From Calothrix sp. MO_167.B12 (GTDB taxonomy: Bacteria > Cyanobacteriota > Cyanobacteriia > Cyanobacteriales > Nostocaceae), in assembly GCA_030066045.1 (NCBI GenBank), contig JASJCJ010000091.1, forward strand, positions 1-34,502: DNA of 34,502 bases, read 5' to 3'. This document shows, in pieces, positions 1 through 8,205 of this stretch. The notes beneath the pieces were generated by a model. It searched no databases. It saw nothing but the letters and a program-made list of their open reading frames with translations, and was not told the DNA's origin. The stretch's first letter is position 1. Each line of letters starts with the position of its first letter. Made by a program: the position numbers and the translations under genes.

Positions 1-186
1 CTTCCAGTCTCTGGGTTTTTCACCATATTTTGGCAGATAGTCGTCATCTAAGAACGATGTTTTACTGGTATAACTCTCTTCTGTTTCAATAAACTTTATT
101 CCATATTGTTCGCAAGCTCTGGCAATTCTTAGGAAATAATGTCCGGCAACTCTAGACTTTACAGAGCAGATTTTTCTTTTCAGTTG
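1..186 (-). pseudogene. TnpB-type (IS200/IS605 OrfB) transposase fragment, runs off left edge
   Basis: The minus strand is open for 62 codons from an in-frame TAA (187-189) to the window edge. It reads KSRVAGHYFLRIARACEQYG, then FIETEESYTSKTSFLDDDYL, then PKYGEKPRDWK. The E-E-S-Y-T-S-K-T-S-F-L-D motif followed by P-x-Y-G is typical of the segment before the last RuvC motif in cyanobacterial TnpB proteins, which are RNA-guided nucleases carried by IS200/IS605 elements. There is no start codon and the upstream sequence passes straight into tandem repeats, so the N-terminal part seen here is missing or frameshifted. The C-terminal NAD-type motif would lie outside the window. I infer a broken copy; a frameshifted but otherwise longer gene cannot be excluded. 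Confidence 0.72.
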
Positions 187-221
187 TTACCCAGAACAAA
201 TACAGCCAAGGAGGGAAGGAG

Positions 222-270
222 TTCGGAGTTCGGAGTTCGGGGTTCGGAGTAGGGGCGGGGTTTCCCCGCC
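222..270. repeat. TTCGGAG heptamer repeat followed by GC-rich hairpin
   Basis: Four near-perfect 7-bp TTCGGAG units (222-249) are followed by GGCGGGG-TTT-CCCCGCC (254-270), a 7-bp stem with a 3-nt loop. The same hairpin core recurs near 11081-11100 and 22737-22755, each time next to GGAGTGA-type repeats, so it is a dispersed element and not a terminator of one gene. Confidence 0.8.
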
Positions 271-320
271 CGGAGGGAAGGAGTGAAAGAGACAAATTTT
301 TCTTTATTACTTATTACTCC

Positions 321-575
321 CCCATCACCCCATCTCCCAATCACCCCATCTCCCAATCACCCCATCTCCCCATCACCCCATCTCCCCATCACCCCATCTC
401 CCAATCACCCCATCTCCCCATCACCCAATCACCCCATCTCCCAATCACCCCATCTCCCAATCACCCCATCTCCCAATCACCCCATCTCCCAATCACCCCA
501 TCACCCCATCACCCCATCACCCCATCTCCCCATCACCCAATCACCCCACACTCCCCACACTCCCCACACTCCCAC
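321..575 (-). repeat. G-rich tandem array (16-bp unit), G-quadruplex-capable on minus strand
   Basis: The plus strand repeats ATCACCCCATCTCCCA with small variations for about 230 bp and ends in CTCCCCACA repeats (549-575). On the minus strand it reads GGGG-TGATT-GGG-AGAT many times, so runs of three or four G are separated by 4-5 nt, which fits the usual G-quadruplex pattern over and over. It lies directly after the stop codon of the oxidoreductase at 581-2029, so it would be in the 3' part of that transcript. The open frame through it on the plus strand encodes only Pro/Ser/His repeats and is not taken as a gene. Confidence 0.85.
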
Positions 576-580
576 GGGAT

Positions 581-2029
581 TCAAATTTTCCAGTTTCTGC
601 GGAATTGGAAGAAATCCTCTAGAAATTCTTGCCAACAAATATTACGGCTGAATTTTTGTTGATGCCACAAAGCAGATGTTGACTGTAATATTTCTGAAAA
701 ACTGGGATATATGGGAGATAGTTCGGCAAGACGATGTACTTTGATTTTGTGAGCGATCGCTAGTGATACTATATTAATTAACTCTTCCGCTTGGGCACCG
801 AATATAGAACCTCCTAAAATCTCTCCATTTTGCAACACAATTAATTTACAAATACCTGTAGTCACATCTTGAATCTGAGCAGTTGCCAAGGTTTTGAAAC
901 ATTGCCGCAAGACGATAAATTTACCTGGGCTATATTGCCGCTGAACCAGGGATTCTGTTAAACCTACTTGTGCCACCATCGGATTGCTAAAAACACCCCA
1001 AGGAAGACTGCCATAATCTACTTGTTGCTTGGAGAAAAATAGGGCATTTTGAATAGCAATTCTGGCTTCATAATTACCAATATTGGTACAGGCAAAACCA
1101 CCAATCACATCTCCACAGGCATAAATACGGCGATTGGTAGTTTGTAACTGCCGATTTACTAATAAGCGTTCCTCGCCATGCCATTTTACCTCCACTGCGG
1201 GTAAATTGAGAGACTCAATATTTGGTTTTCCTGGGGTAGCTACTAAAATTTCATCAGTTGCAATCGCTTTATCTCCCGCTTGTAGCCATTTTTGCCCATC
1301 AATGTACCTTACCTGGGTAATTGGTGTACCAGTTAATACCCATATACCTTCTGCCTCTAACTGTGCTTGGAGTAAATAAGCTACCTCTAAATCCAAGCAA
1401 GGCAAAATATGAGAGTAGGGGACAATGAGAGTAACTTGGCAACCCAAATGCCTCAAGGTTTGGGCTATTTCTATACTTTGGGGAGTTCCACCCAGAATTA
1501 CCCAATGTTGAGGTAAGGTAGCTTGATTGAAAGACTGCCAAATATTGTCGAGGGTGAGAAAACCTACTGCTGTCAATCCTGGAACCTCTGGGATAATACA
1601 ATGGGAACCAGTGGCAAGTAAGTAAGTACGCGCCCGTAGCAGGCGTTCATTAACTGCAAAAGCTAAATTAGGCGTTCTTTGAAATTGACCATCACCATAG
1701 ATGATATCTACGCCCTTGGCGGCAAGAACTGTGGGTGAATATTGTTCTTCTGCATGGGCAACAACCCCATCGGCAAACAACATAGTATCTGCCAATACAC
1801 GAGTCTCTTTTGCAACTGAATCAAAAATAGAGTCCGGATTTTTCCATAGGGATGAATTATCTTGTAATTGGAGAACTCCAACAGCTTGAGAAACTGCATG
1901 GAGCTTGAGAAAATCGTAACTTGGTTGTGGTTCTACGAGGGCAACTGTAGCTCGTAGCTGGGTGGCAGCAAGGGCAGCACAGCGTCCAGCAGGAGTGCCG
2001 CCAATAATTACAACATCGTAGTCAATCAA
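581..2029 (-). CDS. FAD/NAD(P)-dependent oxidoreductase, mercuric reductase/dihydrolipoamide dehydrogenase-like
   Basis: 482 residues in the class I pyridine nucleotide-disulfide oxidoreductase fold. The N-terminal FAD motif is VVIIGGTPAG (residues about 6-15), the central NAD(P) motif is VILGGTPQSIEIAQTL, the second FAD motif is RIYACGDVIGG, and a C-terminal dimerisation domain follows. The redox-active CxxxxC pair that should follow the first motif is absent: the segment reads LVEPQPSYDFLKLHA. It is therefore probably not a true disulfide reductase, and the electron acceptor is unknown. The start is TTG (2027-2029), chosen because the FAD motif begins within six residues. The start abuts a TTTTGGA-type repeat (2031-2060) and shows no clear ribosome binding site. 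Confidence 0.85.
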   Translation of the reverse strand: MIDYDVVIIGGTPAGRCAALAATQLRATVALVEPQPSYDFLKLHAVSQAVGVLQLQDNSSLWKNPDSIFDSVAKETRVLADTMLFADGVVAHAEEQYSPTVLAAKGVDIIYGDGQFQRTPNLAFAVNERLLRARTYLLATGSHCIIPEVPGLTAVGFLTLDNIWQSFNQATLPQHWVILGGTPQSIEIAQTLRHLGCQVTLIVPYSHILPCLDLEVAYLLQAQLEAEGIWVLTGTPITQVRYIDGQKWLQAGDKAIATDEILVATPGKPNIESLNLPAVEVKWHGEERLLVNRQLQTTNRRIYACGDVIGGFACTNIGNYEARIAIQNALFFSKQQVDYGSLPWGVFSNPMVAQVGLTESLVQRQYSPGKFIVLRQCFKTLATAQIQDVTTGICKLIVLQNGEILGGSIFGAQAEELINIVSLAIAHKIKVHRLAELSPIYPSFSEILQSTSALWHQQKFSRNICWQEFLEDFFQFRRNWKI

Positions 2030-2030
2030 T

Positions 2031-2097
2031 TTTAGATTTTGGATTTTGGATTTTAGATTAACCGATAAATTACGAATTATGAATTATGAATTATGAG
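2031..2097. repeat. Two short tandem repeats between the oxidoreductase and cobD
   Basis: Positions 2031-2060 hold repeats of GATTTTG and related heptamers; 2072-2097 holds three GAATTAT heptamers. The second array enters the 3' end of cobD and supplies its last residues (LIIHNS, from repeated ATAATTC on the coding strand). Confidence 0.8.
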
Positions 2098-3315
2098 CTG
2101 AGACATGATATTGGTCAATGCTGTGATCAAAAGCTGATTATCTGCCGATGTGCGGACAGCTACCCGAAAAAAGCGTGAACCCAGTTCCGGAAAACTGAGA
2201 CAGTCGCGGATAAAAATTTGATATTTTTTGAGTAGCTGGGATTGCAGTTTTGTACAAGATACTTGTGATTTAATCAATAAAAAGTTAGCCGCACCCTCTG
2301 AGGGTTGCAATCCTGGGATTTTGGCTAAACCTTGGAATAATTCATCTCTGGCTGGTGGTAGCCATGCCCAAGTTTGTTGTTGAAAATCCCCATCACCAAT
2401 GGCAGCAATGGCCGCTGTGATTGCTAATGTGTTGACAGACCAAGGATCGCGCCACAATTGCCAGCGTTGGAGCCGCTCGGGGTGAGCGATGGCATATCCC
2501 AACCGTAGTCCAGGAAGACTATAGAACTTGGTAAGCGAGCGTAAAATTACTAAATTGGGATATTTCTGGACAAACCCAATCAGACTTTGTTCCTCTTCTG
2601 GGGGTAGAAAATCCATAAATGCCTCATCCACCACCACCAGAGCAAACTCCTCCAAATAAGGGAGAATTTCTGACTGCCAAAATAACTTTCCCGTAGGATT
2701 GTGGGGATTATTGATCAGCAACCCACTGGTGTGGGAAGTGGGGGAGTGGGAGAGTAGGAGAGTGGGGGAGTGGGAGAGTGGGGGAGTGGGGGAAGTGTAG
2801 GTAGTGTGGGAAGTAGAGGGAGATATGATTTCCTTCCCTCCTTCCCTCTTTCCCTCCATCACTCCATCACTCCTTCCCTCCTTCACTCCTTCCCTCCTTC
2901 CCTCCATCACTCCTTCCCCCCGGCGTTCATCCATCAGAGAAAACTCCTGCACATTGGCATTATATGCCCTGAGAGCGCGGTAATAATCGCCAAAGGCAGG
3001 AGTAATTAATACTGTTGCAGACAACTCTGCTAGCTCCCTACCAGCCAGAGTGAGTAACTCTGCCGAACCGTTTCCCGGCAAAATCCACTCTGGAGGTAGT
3101 TGATGAAAGTGACTGAGAGCAAGTCTCAGTTCACTATAGTTGGGATCTGGATAATGCCGCACATTACCCATTTGGGACTTCATAGCTGCTAAAACACTAG
3201 GGGGGGGTCCCAAAGGGCTAATACTGGCAGAAAAATCCACAATTGCACCAGGAGAACAGCCAGCCTGGTTAGCTGCCCAAGCTAAATTTCCCCCGTGTGC
3301 AGGTTGTATCGTCAA
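2077..3315 (-). CDS. cobD: L-threonine-O-3-phosphate decarboxylase-like aminotransferase with repeat-derived insert
   Basis: A PLP-dependent fold-type I enzyme expected to make (R)-1-amino-2-propanol phosphate for the cobalamin lower loop. Visible motifs: HGGNLAWAA (residues 7-15), NNPHNPTG (202-209), VVDEAF (228-233), PLP lysine in SLTKFYSLPG (K263) and RLGY (271-274). Residues about 131-197 are a low-complexity insert (EGV/MEGRRE, then SHSPT-rich) encoded by purine/pyrimidine-rich repeats at 2725-2925. This makes the protein 412 residues instead of about 350. The start is TTG at 3313-3315, supported by AGGAAAG (3321-3327) five bases upstream and by MTIQPAHGGN matching the family start. It lies 23 bp after the HU gene and is probably cotranscribed with it. 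Histidinol-phosphate aminotransferase is the main alternative; HGGN at the N-terminus favours CobD. Confidence 0.85.
   Translation of the reverse strand: MTIQPAHGGNLAWAANQAGCSPGAIVDFSASISPLGPPPSVLAAMKSQMGNVRHYPDPNYSELRLALSHFHQLPPEWILPGNGSAELLTLAGRELAELSATVLITPAFGDYYRALRAYNANVQEFSLMDERRGEGVMEGRREGVKEGRSDGVMEGKREGGKEIISPSTSHTTYTSPTPPLSHSPTLLLSHSPTSHTSGLLINNPHNPTGKLFWQSEILPYLEEFALVVVDEAFMDFLPPEEEQSLIGFVQKYPNLVILRSLTKFYSLPGLRLGYAIAHPERLQRWQLWRDPWSVNTLAITAAIAAIGDGDFQQQTWAWLPPARDELFQGLAKIPGLQPSEGAANFLLIKSQVSCTKLQSQLLKKYQIFIRDCLSFPELGSRFFRVAVRTSADNQLLITALTNIMSQLIIHNS
2725..2925. repeat. In-frame low-complexity repeat insertion inside cobD
   Basis: The left part (about 2730-2805) is plus-strand G-rich, with repeated GTGGGAGAGTGGGGGA. 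The right part (about 2830-2920) is C/T-rich, with repeated CTTCCCTCCTTCACTCC and CCATCACTCC. The right-hand family is the same GGAGTGATGG/GGAGTGAAGG family, inverted, that forms intergenic arrays at 10774-10866 and 22619-22732. Both halves keep the cobD frame open. Confidence 0.85.
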
Positions 3316-3338
3316 ACAAGCTTTCCTAACACCAACAT

Positions 3339-3623
3339 TTATGATTTTGGGGGTGCAACCCTTTCTTTAAACAATTTACCCGCAGAAAAAGCGGGAACCT
3401 TTGTTTCGGGAATAATCATTTTTTCATTAGTTTTGGGGTTACGTCCTTCACGAGCTTTTCTCTCCCGGGATTCAAAAGAGCCAAATCCGACCAGTGTTAC
3501 CTTATCACCAGAAGAAACTGCTTCAACAATGGTTTCTAACGCAGCACTTAACACTGCATCAGCTTGTTTTTTGGTCACACTAGCTTTTTCAGCTACGGCA
3601 TCAACTAATTCACCTTTGTTCAT
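3339..3623 (-). CDS. HU-family DNA-binding protein
   Basis: 94 residues, the usual length for the bacterial histone-like protein HU, which bends and compacts DNA as a dimer in the nucleoid. MNKGELVDAVAEKA forms the first helix, GFGSFESRERKAREGRNPKT is the conserved core leading into the DNA-binding beta arm, and the arm carries the P-x-T-x-V-P-x-F-x-A-G-K-x-F-K end. It matches the single HU of Nostoc-type cyanobacteria (called HanA or Hup there). It is the first gene of a likely HU-cobD unit with a 779-bp region upstream. Confidence 0.97.
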   Translation of the reverse strand: MNKGELVDAVAEKASVTKKQADAVLSAALETIVEAVSSGDKVTLVGFGSFESRERKAREGRNPKTNEKMIIPETKVPAFSAGKLFKERVAPPKS

Positions 3624-4135
3624 GTCAAACTCCTGAATAATTTACTTGAGATTGTTACAGATACGTCTTGACGCATCTTCTACTTAAATCCTTGTTTGGT
3701 GGTTTACAAAAGTTGTCCTTATGAGTATTTATGCTTAAAAGTTCTGAAATTCCCATCGGCTCAACTTTTCAATGAATTATTCTAAAGCGTTGTAGCCAGA
3801 AGTGGATAGATGAAACCATTAATTTATATGGATTTCAGGATTTTTTCTTACTAAAGAGTGATTTTTTCTCAAAAAACACCCCAAAAAGTAGGGAAAAATA
3901 CTTAGTAAAAACCCCTGTATTCAGAAGAACAACTAAAGTTAAAGATTTTATAAACAGGAATTACTTTCCTATTTAAATCTATTTTTCCCTTTACTAACAA
4001 CAGTTGTAGCCATTTTCAATCGATTTATCAACTTTACCAATTAGAATTTATTCCTTGATTATGTAAATTTTTCCAACACTGCCAAAATTTGAACCGCGAT
4101 CGCCATTATTTTGGTAATATTTCTTAATAATAAAT

Positions 4136-4170
4136 TAACAAAGGGGCATAGTTATAATGCCCCTTTGTTA
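4136..4170. terminator. Strong intrinsic-type hairpin downstream of pilQ
   Basis: A 14-bp perfect stem (4136-4149 with 4157-4170, core AACAAAGGGGCAT) with a 7-nt loop. It lies 230 bp past the pilQ stop, the right side for ending the pilMNOQ transcript. The better T-run (4178-4190) is on the plus-strand side, so it may instead act on plus-strand or both transcripts. Confidence 0.6.
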
Positions 4171-4237
4171 GTACATATTTTTCGTTTTTTGTCAATTAAT
4201 TATTTAGGGATGCTTACTCCTTTTTCGGTAGAAAATT

Positions 4238-4290
4238 ACCCATAACGTAGGTTGGATGGAGCGGAGCGTAACCCAACCTACATTATGGGT
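4238..4290. repeat. Palindromic REP-like repeat (GTAGGTTGG ... CCAACCTAC)
   Basis: ACCCATAA-C-GTAGGTTGG pairs with CCAACCTAC-A-TTATGGGT around a loop containing GGAGCGGAGCG. A related copy (GTAGGTTGGGTAGAACGAAG...) is at about 10897-10930. It resembles the dispersed palindromes common in cyanobacterial spacers. Confidence 0.75.
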
Positions 4291-4402
4291 CAACAAATTA
4301 GGGCAAAAGTTAATGTTCTCTCTTGAATCCCTTGATTATCGGTGATCAGTCAAATGCTTCATCTTTTGTTCTTAATTTGAACTCCTAACACCGAACTCAG
4401 CT

Positions 4403-6505
4403 TCAATTAGGGATGCGTAAGCCACGACGCTTTAACATTTGTCTAACATCTGGACTAGGTTTATAGTTATAGCCGTAGGAAGAACCCTGGGAGTCATCCA
4501 TAACTTGAGGGGTCAGTAATACAATTACCTCAGTTCGCTCATTTTGTCTGTTAGTACTCCTAAACAAGGAACCAAGCAGAGGAATATCACCCAAAATAGG
4601 AACCTTGGATACACTTACTCTATCTTGGTCTTGAATAATACCAGTTAGTACAAGGGTTTGACCGTCTCGTAAACGAATCAAGCCAGAATTTAAGGCACGT
4701 TCGGAGATTAAAGTTACTGGACCAGCAGAGGTATTTTGAGTACTGGTGGGTGCTTTAATTGAAGGTGCTACAGAGAGGGAGACAAAACCATTGTCATCAA
4801 TGCGGTCAATTTTTACACCTAAGTTTAAACCTACTTTCTTCTCTTCTATAGTTCTCGTTTCTCTAGTGCCAGAGTCGGTATCTGTGAACACAGTTTCGAT
4901 TTTTCCAACTACTTCCTGGGTTAAAGCTACTCTCGCCTCCTGACCCTCTTGAACAATTAGGGTGGGATCAGTCAATATTTTGGCATTACCACTAATGACT
5001 TGAGCTTGTAAATTAGCGATTAAGCGTTTAGGAAACGAGCTAGAACCGTTAAAATTGACAATTGCGTTACCACCGTCATTCTGAACGAAGGTGTTACCAA
5101 TACCAAAGGTAAAACTAGTATTAATATCTTTGACATTGCTGAGATTAACATCAACTATTTTGACGTTAACTGCTACTTGACGACGACGGACATCCAACTG
5201 GGTGAGTTGAGCCATTGCTAATTGAACTAACTTGGGAGAGCCAATCAGGGTAACGGAATTAGTTCTCGAATCTCCCAATGCCTGTAAACCTCGGAGGATC
5301 GGAGTTGTGTATTCAGAATCAGACTTAAGAGTTAAGGGTTCAATTTTCCTGGGTTGAACTTCTTCTGCGTCTTGAACCTCAGCAGATGCAGTGTCTTCCA
5401 CCTTCTTTGATTCAACATTCTTGATAGTTCGTTCAACATTAATAGCACTTTCTGCTCCCATTCCAACTAAGAAATTAAGAGCCACATCTACCTTCACTTG
5501 GTTGAGCCGGATATTACGCATGACTAAATCGCGGGCGGAATTGGGTAGTTTTGCCCCCACAAAAATAGTTCTTCCCTTACGACTAGCTTCTAAACCACTG
5601 AGGCGCAATACATAATTAAAAACATCCTGGACAGGCTCATTTTCTATATCTAGAGAGATTGTCCCACCATCACTGGAAGTTGCTGCTGCTGAAGCTTGAC
5701 CATCTTTACCAGTACTAGCTGTATTACCACTGACATATGCCAGGTTTAATCCCGCTGCCCGAGCCAGCAATGATAAAACTTCTCTAACGGGAGCATCCCT
5801 TAGTACTAATCTGGGTACTCGTTCTTGGGTGCCTAAATCAATACTACTAGGAGAAGCATCAAGGCTAGAAATTGCCATATCTCCTACTGGTGGAGCTACA
5901 GCTCTAGGTAAAAATGGGGGTGCAGGAACAGGAGGTTTTGCAACTCCTTCTGTAGGTGCTGGTTTGCCATCAATGGTAACTTTAGGATTGGGAACCATCG
6001 GTGGTGGAGTAGGAGGCGTAGAAGTTGGAGGTTGATTTGCTACTGGTGGAGATGGTTGTTTTGGTATTGTCTCTCCCAATTGCGTCCCACTTCCAGGGGT
6101 AAAGCTGAGGGTGAATCCATTACTTTCTCGCTTCACAGGTTGGCTATTGGGAGCATTTTCACTGCCCACGACTACTAATCTGATACTATTGGCATCTAAT
6201 TGATTAATAGTGATAGAAGCAATACCTGGAGCCGGATTATTTTCAGTAAAATTATTACCTTGGCGTAATTTGAGCTGAGTATTGATAATATCTGTGACTA
6301 AACTTTTGCCTCGCTTAGTGGTAAATACTTGGGGACGAGAACCGGAAGCGGTTTTTAAAATTATATTAATGCCACCGCCATCAACAGGTTTGAGCTGGAC
6401 ATCGGTGATTTTTGTCGCATTCGCATTTGCCAACGCAGGTTGAGCCATTAACATTACTAAACCCGCAGTACCCAAGATTATATTTTTACCGTGAAGGTGT
6501 TTCAC
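4403..6505 (-). CDS. pilQ: Type IV pilus outer-membrane secretin PilQ
   Basis: 700 residues. After a signal peptide (about 1-26, ending in ALA-N) comes an AMIN domain (about 30-135) thought to bind peptidoglycan, then a Pro-rich linker (about 145-200), a secretin/TonB short N-terminal domain (REVLSLLARAAGLNLAYVSG, about 240-310), an N1-type domain, and the secretin barrel. Barrel motifs include AKILTDPTLIVQEGQEA and VPILGDIPLLGSLFRS. It forms the channel through which the pilus crosses the outer membrane. GTG start (6503-6505) with GAGGAA six bases upstream (6512-6517). Last gene of pilMNOQ, 156 bp after pilO; that gap could hold an internal promoter. Confidence 0.97.
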   Translation of the reverse strand: MKHLHGKNIILGTAGLVMLMAQPALANANATKITDVQLKPVDGGGINIILKTASGSRPQVFTTKRGKSLVTDIINTQLKLRQGNNFTENNPAPGIASITINQLDANSIRLVVVGSENAPNSQPVKRESNGFTLSFTPGSGTQLGETIPKQPSPPVANQPPTSTPPTPPPMVPNPKVTIDGKPAPTEGVAKPPVPAPPFLPRAVAPPVGDMAISSLDASPSSIDLGTQERVPRLVLRDAPVREVLSLLARAAGLNLAYVSGNTASTGKDGQASAAATSSDGGTISLDIENEPVQDVFNYVLRLSGLEASRKGRTIFVGAKLPNSARDLVMRNIRLNQVKVDVALNFLVGMGAESAINVERTIKNVESKKVEDTASAEVQDAEEVQPRKIEPLTLKSDSEYTTPILRGLQALGDSRTNSVTLIGSPKLVQLAMAQLTQLDVRRRQVAVNVKIVDVNLSNVKDINTSFTFGIGNTFVQNDGGNAIVNFNGSSSFPKRLIANLQAQVISGNAKILTDPTLIVQEGQEARVALTQEVVGKIETVFTDTDSGTRETRTIEEKKVGLNLGVKIDRIDDNGFVSLSVAPSIKAPTSTQNTSAGPVTLISERALNSGLIRLRDGQTLVLTGIIQDQDRVSVSKVPILGDIPLLGSLFRSTNRQNERTEVIVLLTPQVMDDSQGSSYGYNYKPSPDVRQMLKRRGLRIPN

Positions 6506-6661
6506 AGTTAATTCCTCACAATAGAAAACTTTATAAACAAAAATTTTGAGTTAGATACACCCAACACAATATATGTGGATGATGATTTTTTTAGAGAGTA
6601 ATTTAAGTTTTAATACTCACTATTTTGAGAATAGATAATCAGCATTAGTCAAGAGTTATTT

Positions 6662-7423
6662 TCATCTTTTCTTTTTCTTAGGTGCTGACTTATTTGCCTT
6701 TGCAGATTCCTTGGGACTAAGTGGCATCAACACTTGCAACTGAAATGATGTATTAATAGTTGGAGGTGCTATTAAGCCTGGTCTTTCCTTGTCTACATTG
6801 ACTGTATTCGAGGCTCGAGAACGGTAATTTTTGACTATTAATAAAGGCTGCAAACGTTCGATATTTCTGAGAATAGATTGGGTCTGTTCAAAAGTACCAA
6901 CAATGTCTATGTTGACACTACTTTGCTTTAGCTTACCCTTAACCAATGGACCATAAGAGGAATTATTAATAATTGTTGGTTTTTGGTTGATGGGCACAAA
7001 ATTTTTCAGTTGCGATCGCACAGGGCTTAAAGAAGTTAGACTATTACCAGATTCCACTAGACGATTCAAATCTATCAGTAATGTATCTAAAGTTTTCTCA
7101 TCAGAAAATAACTTGAGTACCTGGGTTTTTTGCTGTTTTGCCTCTGCGAGTTCAGCTTTGACTTTATCAATCTTTTTAATACTGGCTTGCTTTTGGTCAA
7201 TTTGCCCTTGGAGTTCGTCAACTTTGGCTCGCTGTTGGTTGAATTTTTCCCAAGCAGGCATCACCATGTTTAATAACATATAAGCTGCTCCGGCAATTCC
7301 CAAAACCCCGACAATAATGCCAATAATTTTGGGTGTGAAAGTAATGCCAAAGACGACGGGGAAACTACTTTCCTCCAACTCCCCGTCTGCTTCAACAAAA
7401 TTAAAATCCTCACTGACTGTCAT
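6662..7423 (-). CDS. pilO: Type IV pilus alignment protein PilO-like
   Basis: 253 residues. A single membrane segment (about 27-52, FGITFTPKIIGIIVGVLGIA region) is followed by a coiled coil (about 60-105, Lys/Gln/Glu heptads) and a ferredoxin-like periplasmic domain, then a very basic tail (SAPKKKKR). PilO pairs with PilN in the inner-membrane alignment complex. Its ATG overlaps the pilN stop by 4 bp, implying translational coupling. The call depends heavily on gene order, since PilO sequences diverge strongly. No pilP lies between it and pilQ, as is usual in cyanobacteria. Confidence 0.9.
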   Translation of the reverse strand: MTVSEDFNFVEADGELEESSFPVVFGITFTPKIIGIIVGVLGIAGAAYMLLNMVMPAWEKFNQQRAKVDELQGQIDQKQASIKKIDKVKAELAEAKQQKTQVLKLFSDEKTLDTLLIDLNRLVESGNSLTSLSPVRSQLKNFVPINQKPTIINNSSYGPLVKGKLKQSSVNIDIVGTFEQTQSILRNIERLQPLLIVKNYRSRASNTVNVDKERPGLIAPPTINTSFQLQVLMPLSPKESAKANKSAPKKKKR

Positions 7424-8202
7424 TTTTTAAGGACTCCTGTTTGTTGCAGATTACGAATTCGAGTGACTAGCCCCACTGTGCCTTTTTGTTCCAACTCTCT
7501 AATTAACTCAGAAGCTGGAATATTGCTCATGGTAGACCTGATCGTGTATTGAACCAAATCAGGTTTGGTCAGAGGTGCAGCCCCTGGTAACCTTCTTCCG
7601 GTCAATACTCGGGGTGCTGTTCCCTTGATTAAACTGGCTCTGATAATCTTAGTTTCTTCCGCTTTCAAGAAACTAGACTTTTGCAAAGTGAGGAGAAAAT
7701 CATTCACGTCGTTAAAAGAACGTGCCTTACCGACAATTTGTATCCCTCCAGCGGGATTTGGTGGTGGTTCTCCTTTCGCCGCAGCTCTTGGTGGTGTTTG
7801 AGTGATATTCTCAATTTGTACCGTTGCCGGAATGCGATCGCGTAAATCTTGCAACATAGCAGACCAGGGACGAATTTGGTCAAATACACTGACTAGAGCT
7901 TGACCCTCAGCCTGAATAGCTTTAGTTTGTGACTTGATTTTATTAATGTTGCCAATTGTTGTGTCTAATTTCTTGTTTTCTTGTTCAAGTTGTGCTATTT
8001 TACCCTCTAGTTCAGTATTCTTAGCTTCTAAAAACCACCAACCACCACCCACCAAAGCAGGTATACATATTCCTATGGCTAATCCCACATAGACTAATGT
8101 TAAATCTCCAACAGGTAGAGAAATCTTGTTAGTGTTTTGCCTAGGGCTATTTTTTTGAAATTCTGGACGGTCTTGAAGAAAGTTAATATCTAAACTGTAC
8201 AT
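7420..8202 (-). CDS. pilN: Type IV pilus assembly protein PilN
   Basis: 260 residues. The N-terminal SLDINFLQDRPEF peptide corresponds to the INLLP-type motif that docks into PilM. A membrane segment follows at about 33-57, then a coiled coil (NTELEGKIAQLEQENKKLDT), and a periplasmic domain containing VQIENITQTPP. It joins cytoplasmic PilM to periplasmic PilO. It starts 3 bp after pilM and overlaps pilO. Confidence 0.93.
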   Translation of the reverse strand: MYSLDINFLQDRPEFQKNSPRQNTNKISLPVGDLTLVYVGLAIGICIPALVGGGWWFLEAKNTELEGKIAQLEQENKKLDTTIGNINKIKSQTKAIQAEGQALVSVFDQIRPWSAMLQDLRDRIPATVQIENITQTPPRAAAKGEPPPNPAGGIQIVGKARSFNDVNDFLLTLQKSSFLKAEETKIIRASLIKGTAPRVLTGRRLPGAAPLTKPDLVQYTIRSTMSNIPASELIRELEQKGTVGLVTRIRNLQQTGVLKK

Positions 8203-8205
8203 CTG

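Larger units (their letters stand above)
3624..4402. other. Intergenic region between pilQ and HU
   Basis: About 780 bp without a convincing gene. It is AT-rich, contains one HIP1 site near 4096, the strong hairpin at 4136-4170 and the palindromic repeat at 4238-4290. The stretch just upstream of the HU start presumably holds its promoter, but I cannot single out a -35/-10 pair. Confidence 0.6.

Noticed and set aside
321-575. CRISPR array suspected from regular repeats
   Set aside because: Units are contiguous 16-bp tandem copies with no unique spacers, and no cas genes are present.
283-651. 122-codon plus-strand frame rich in Pro, Ser, His and Ile
   Set aside because: It is a translation of the 16-bp tandem repeat, and its end overlaps the oxidoreductase gene.
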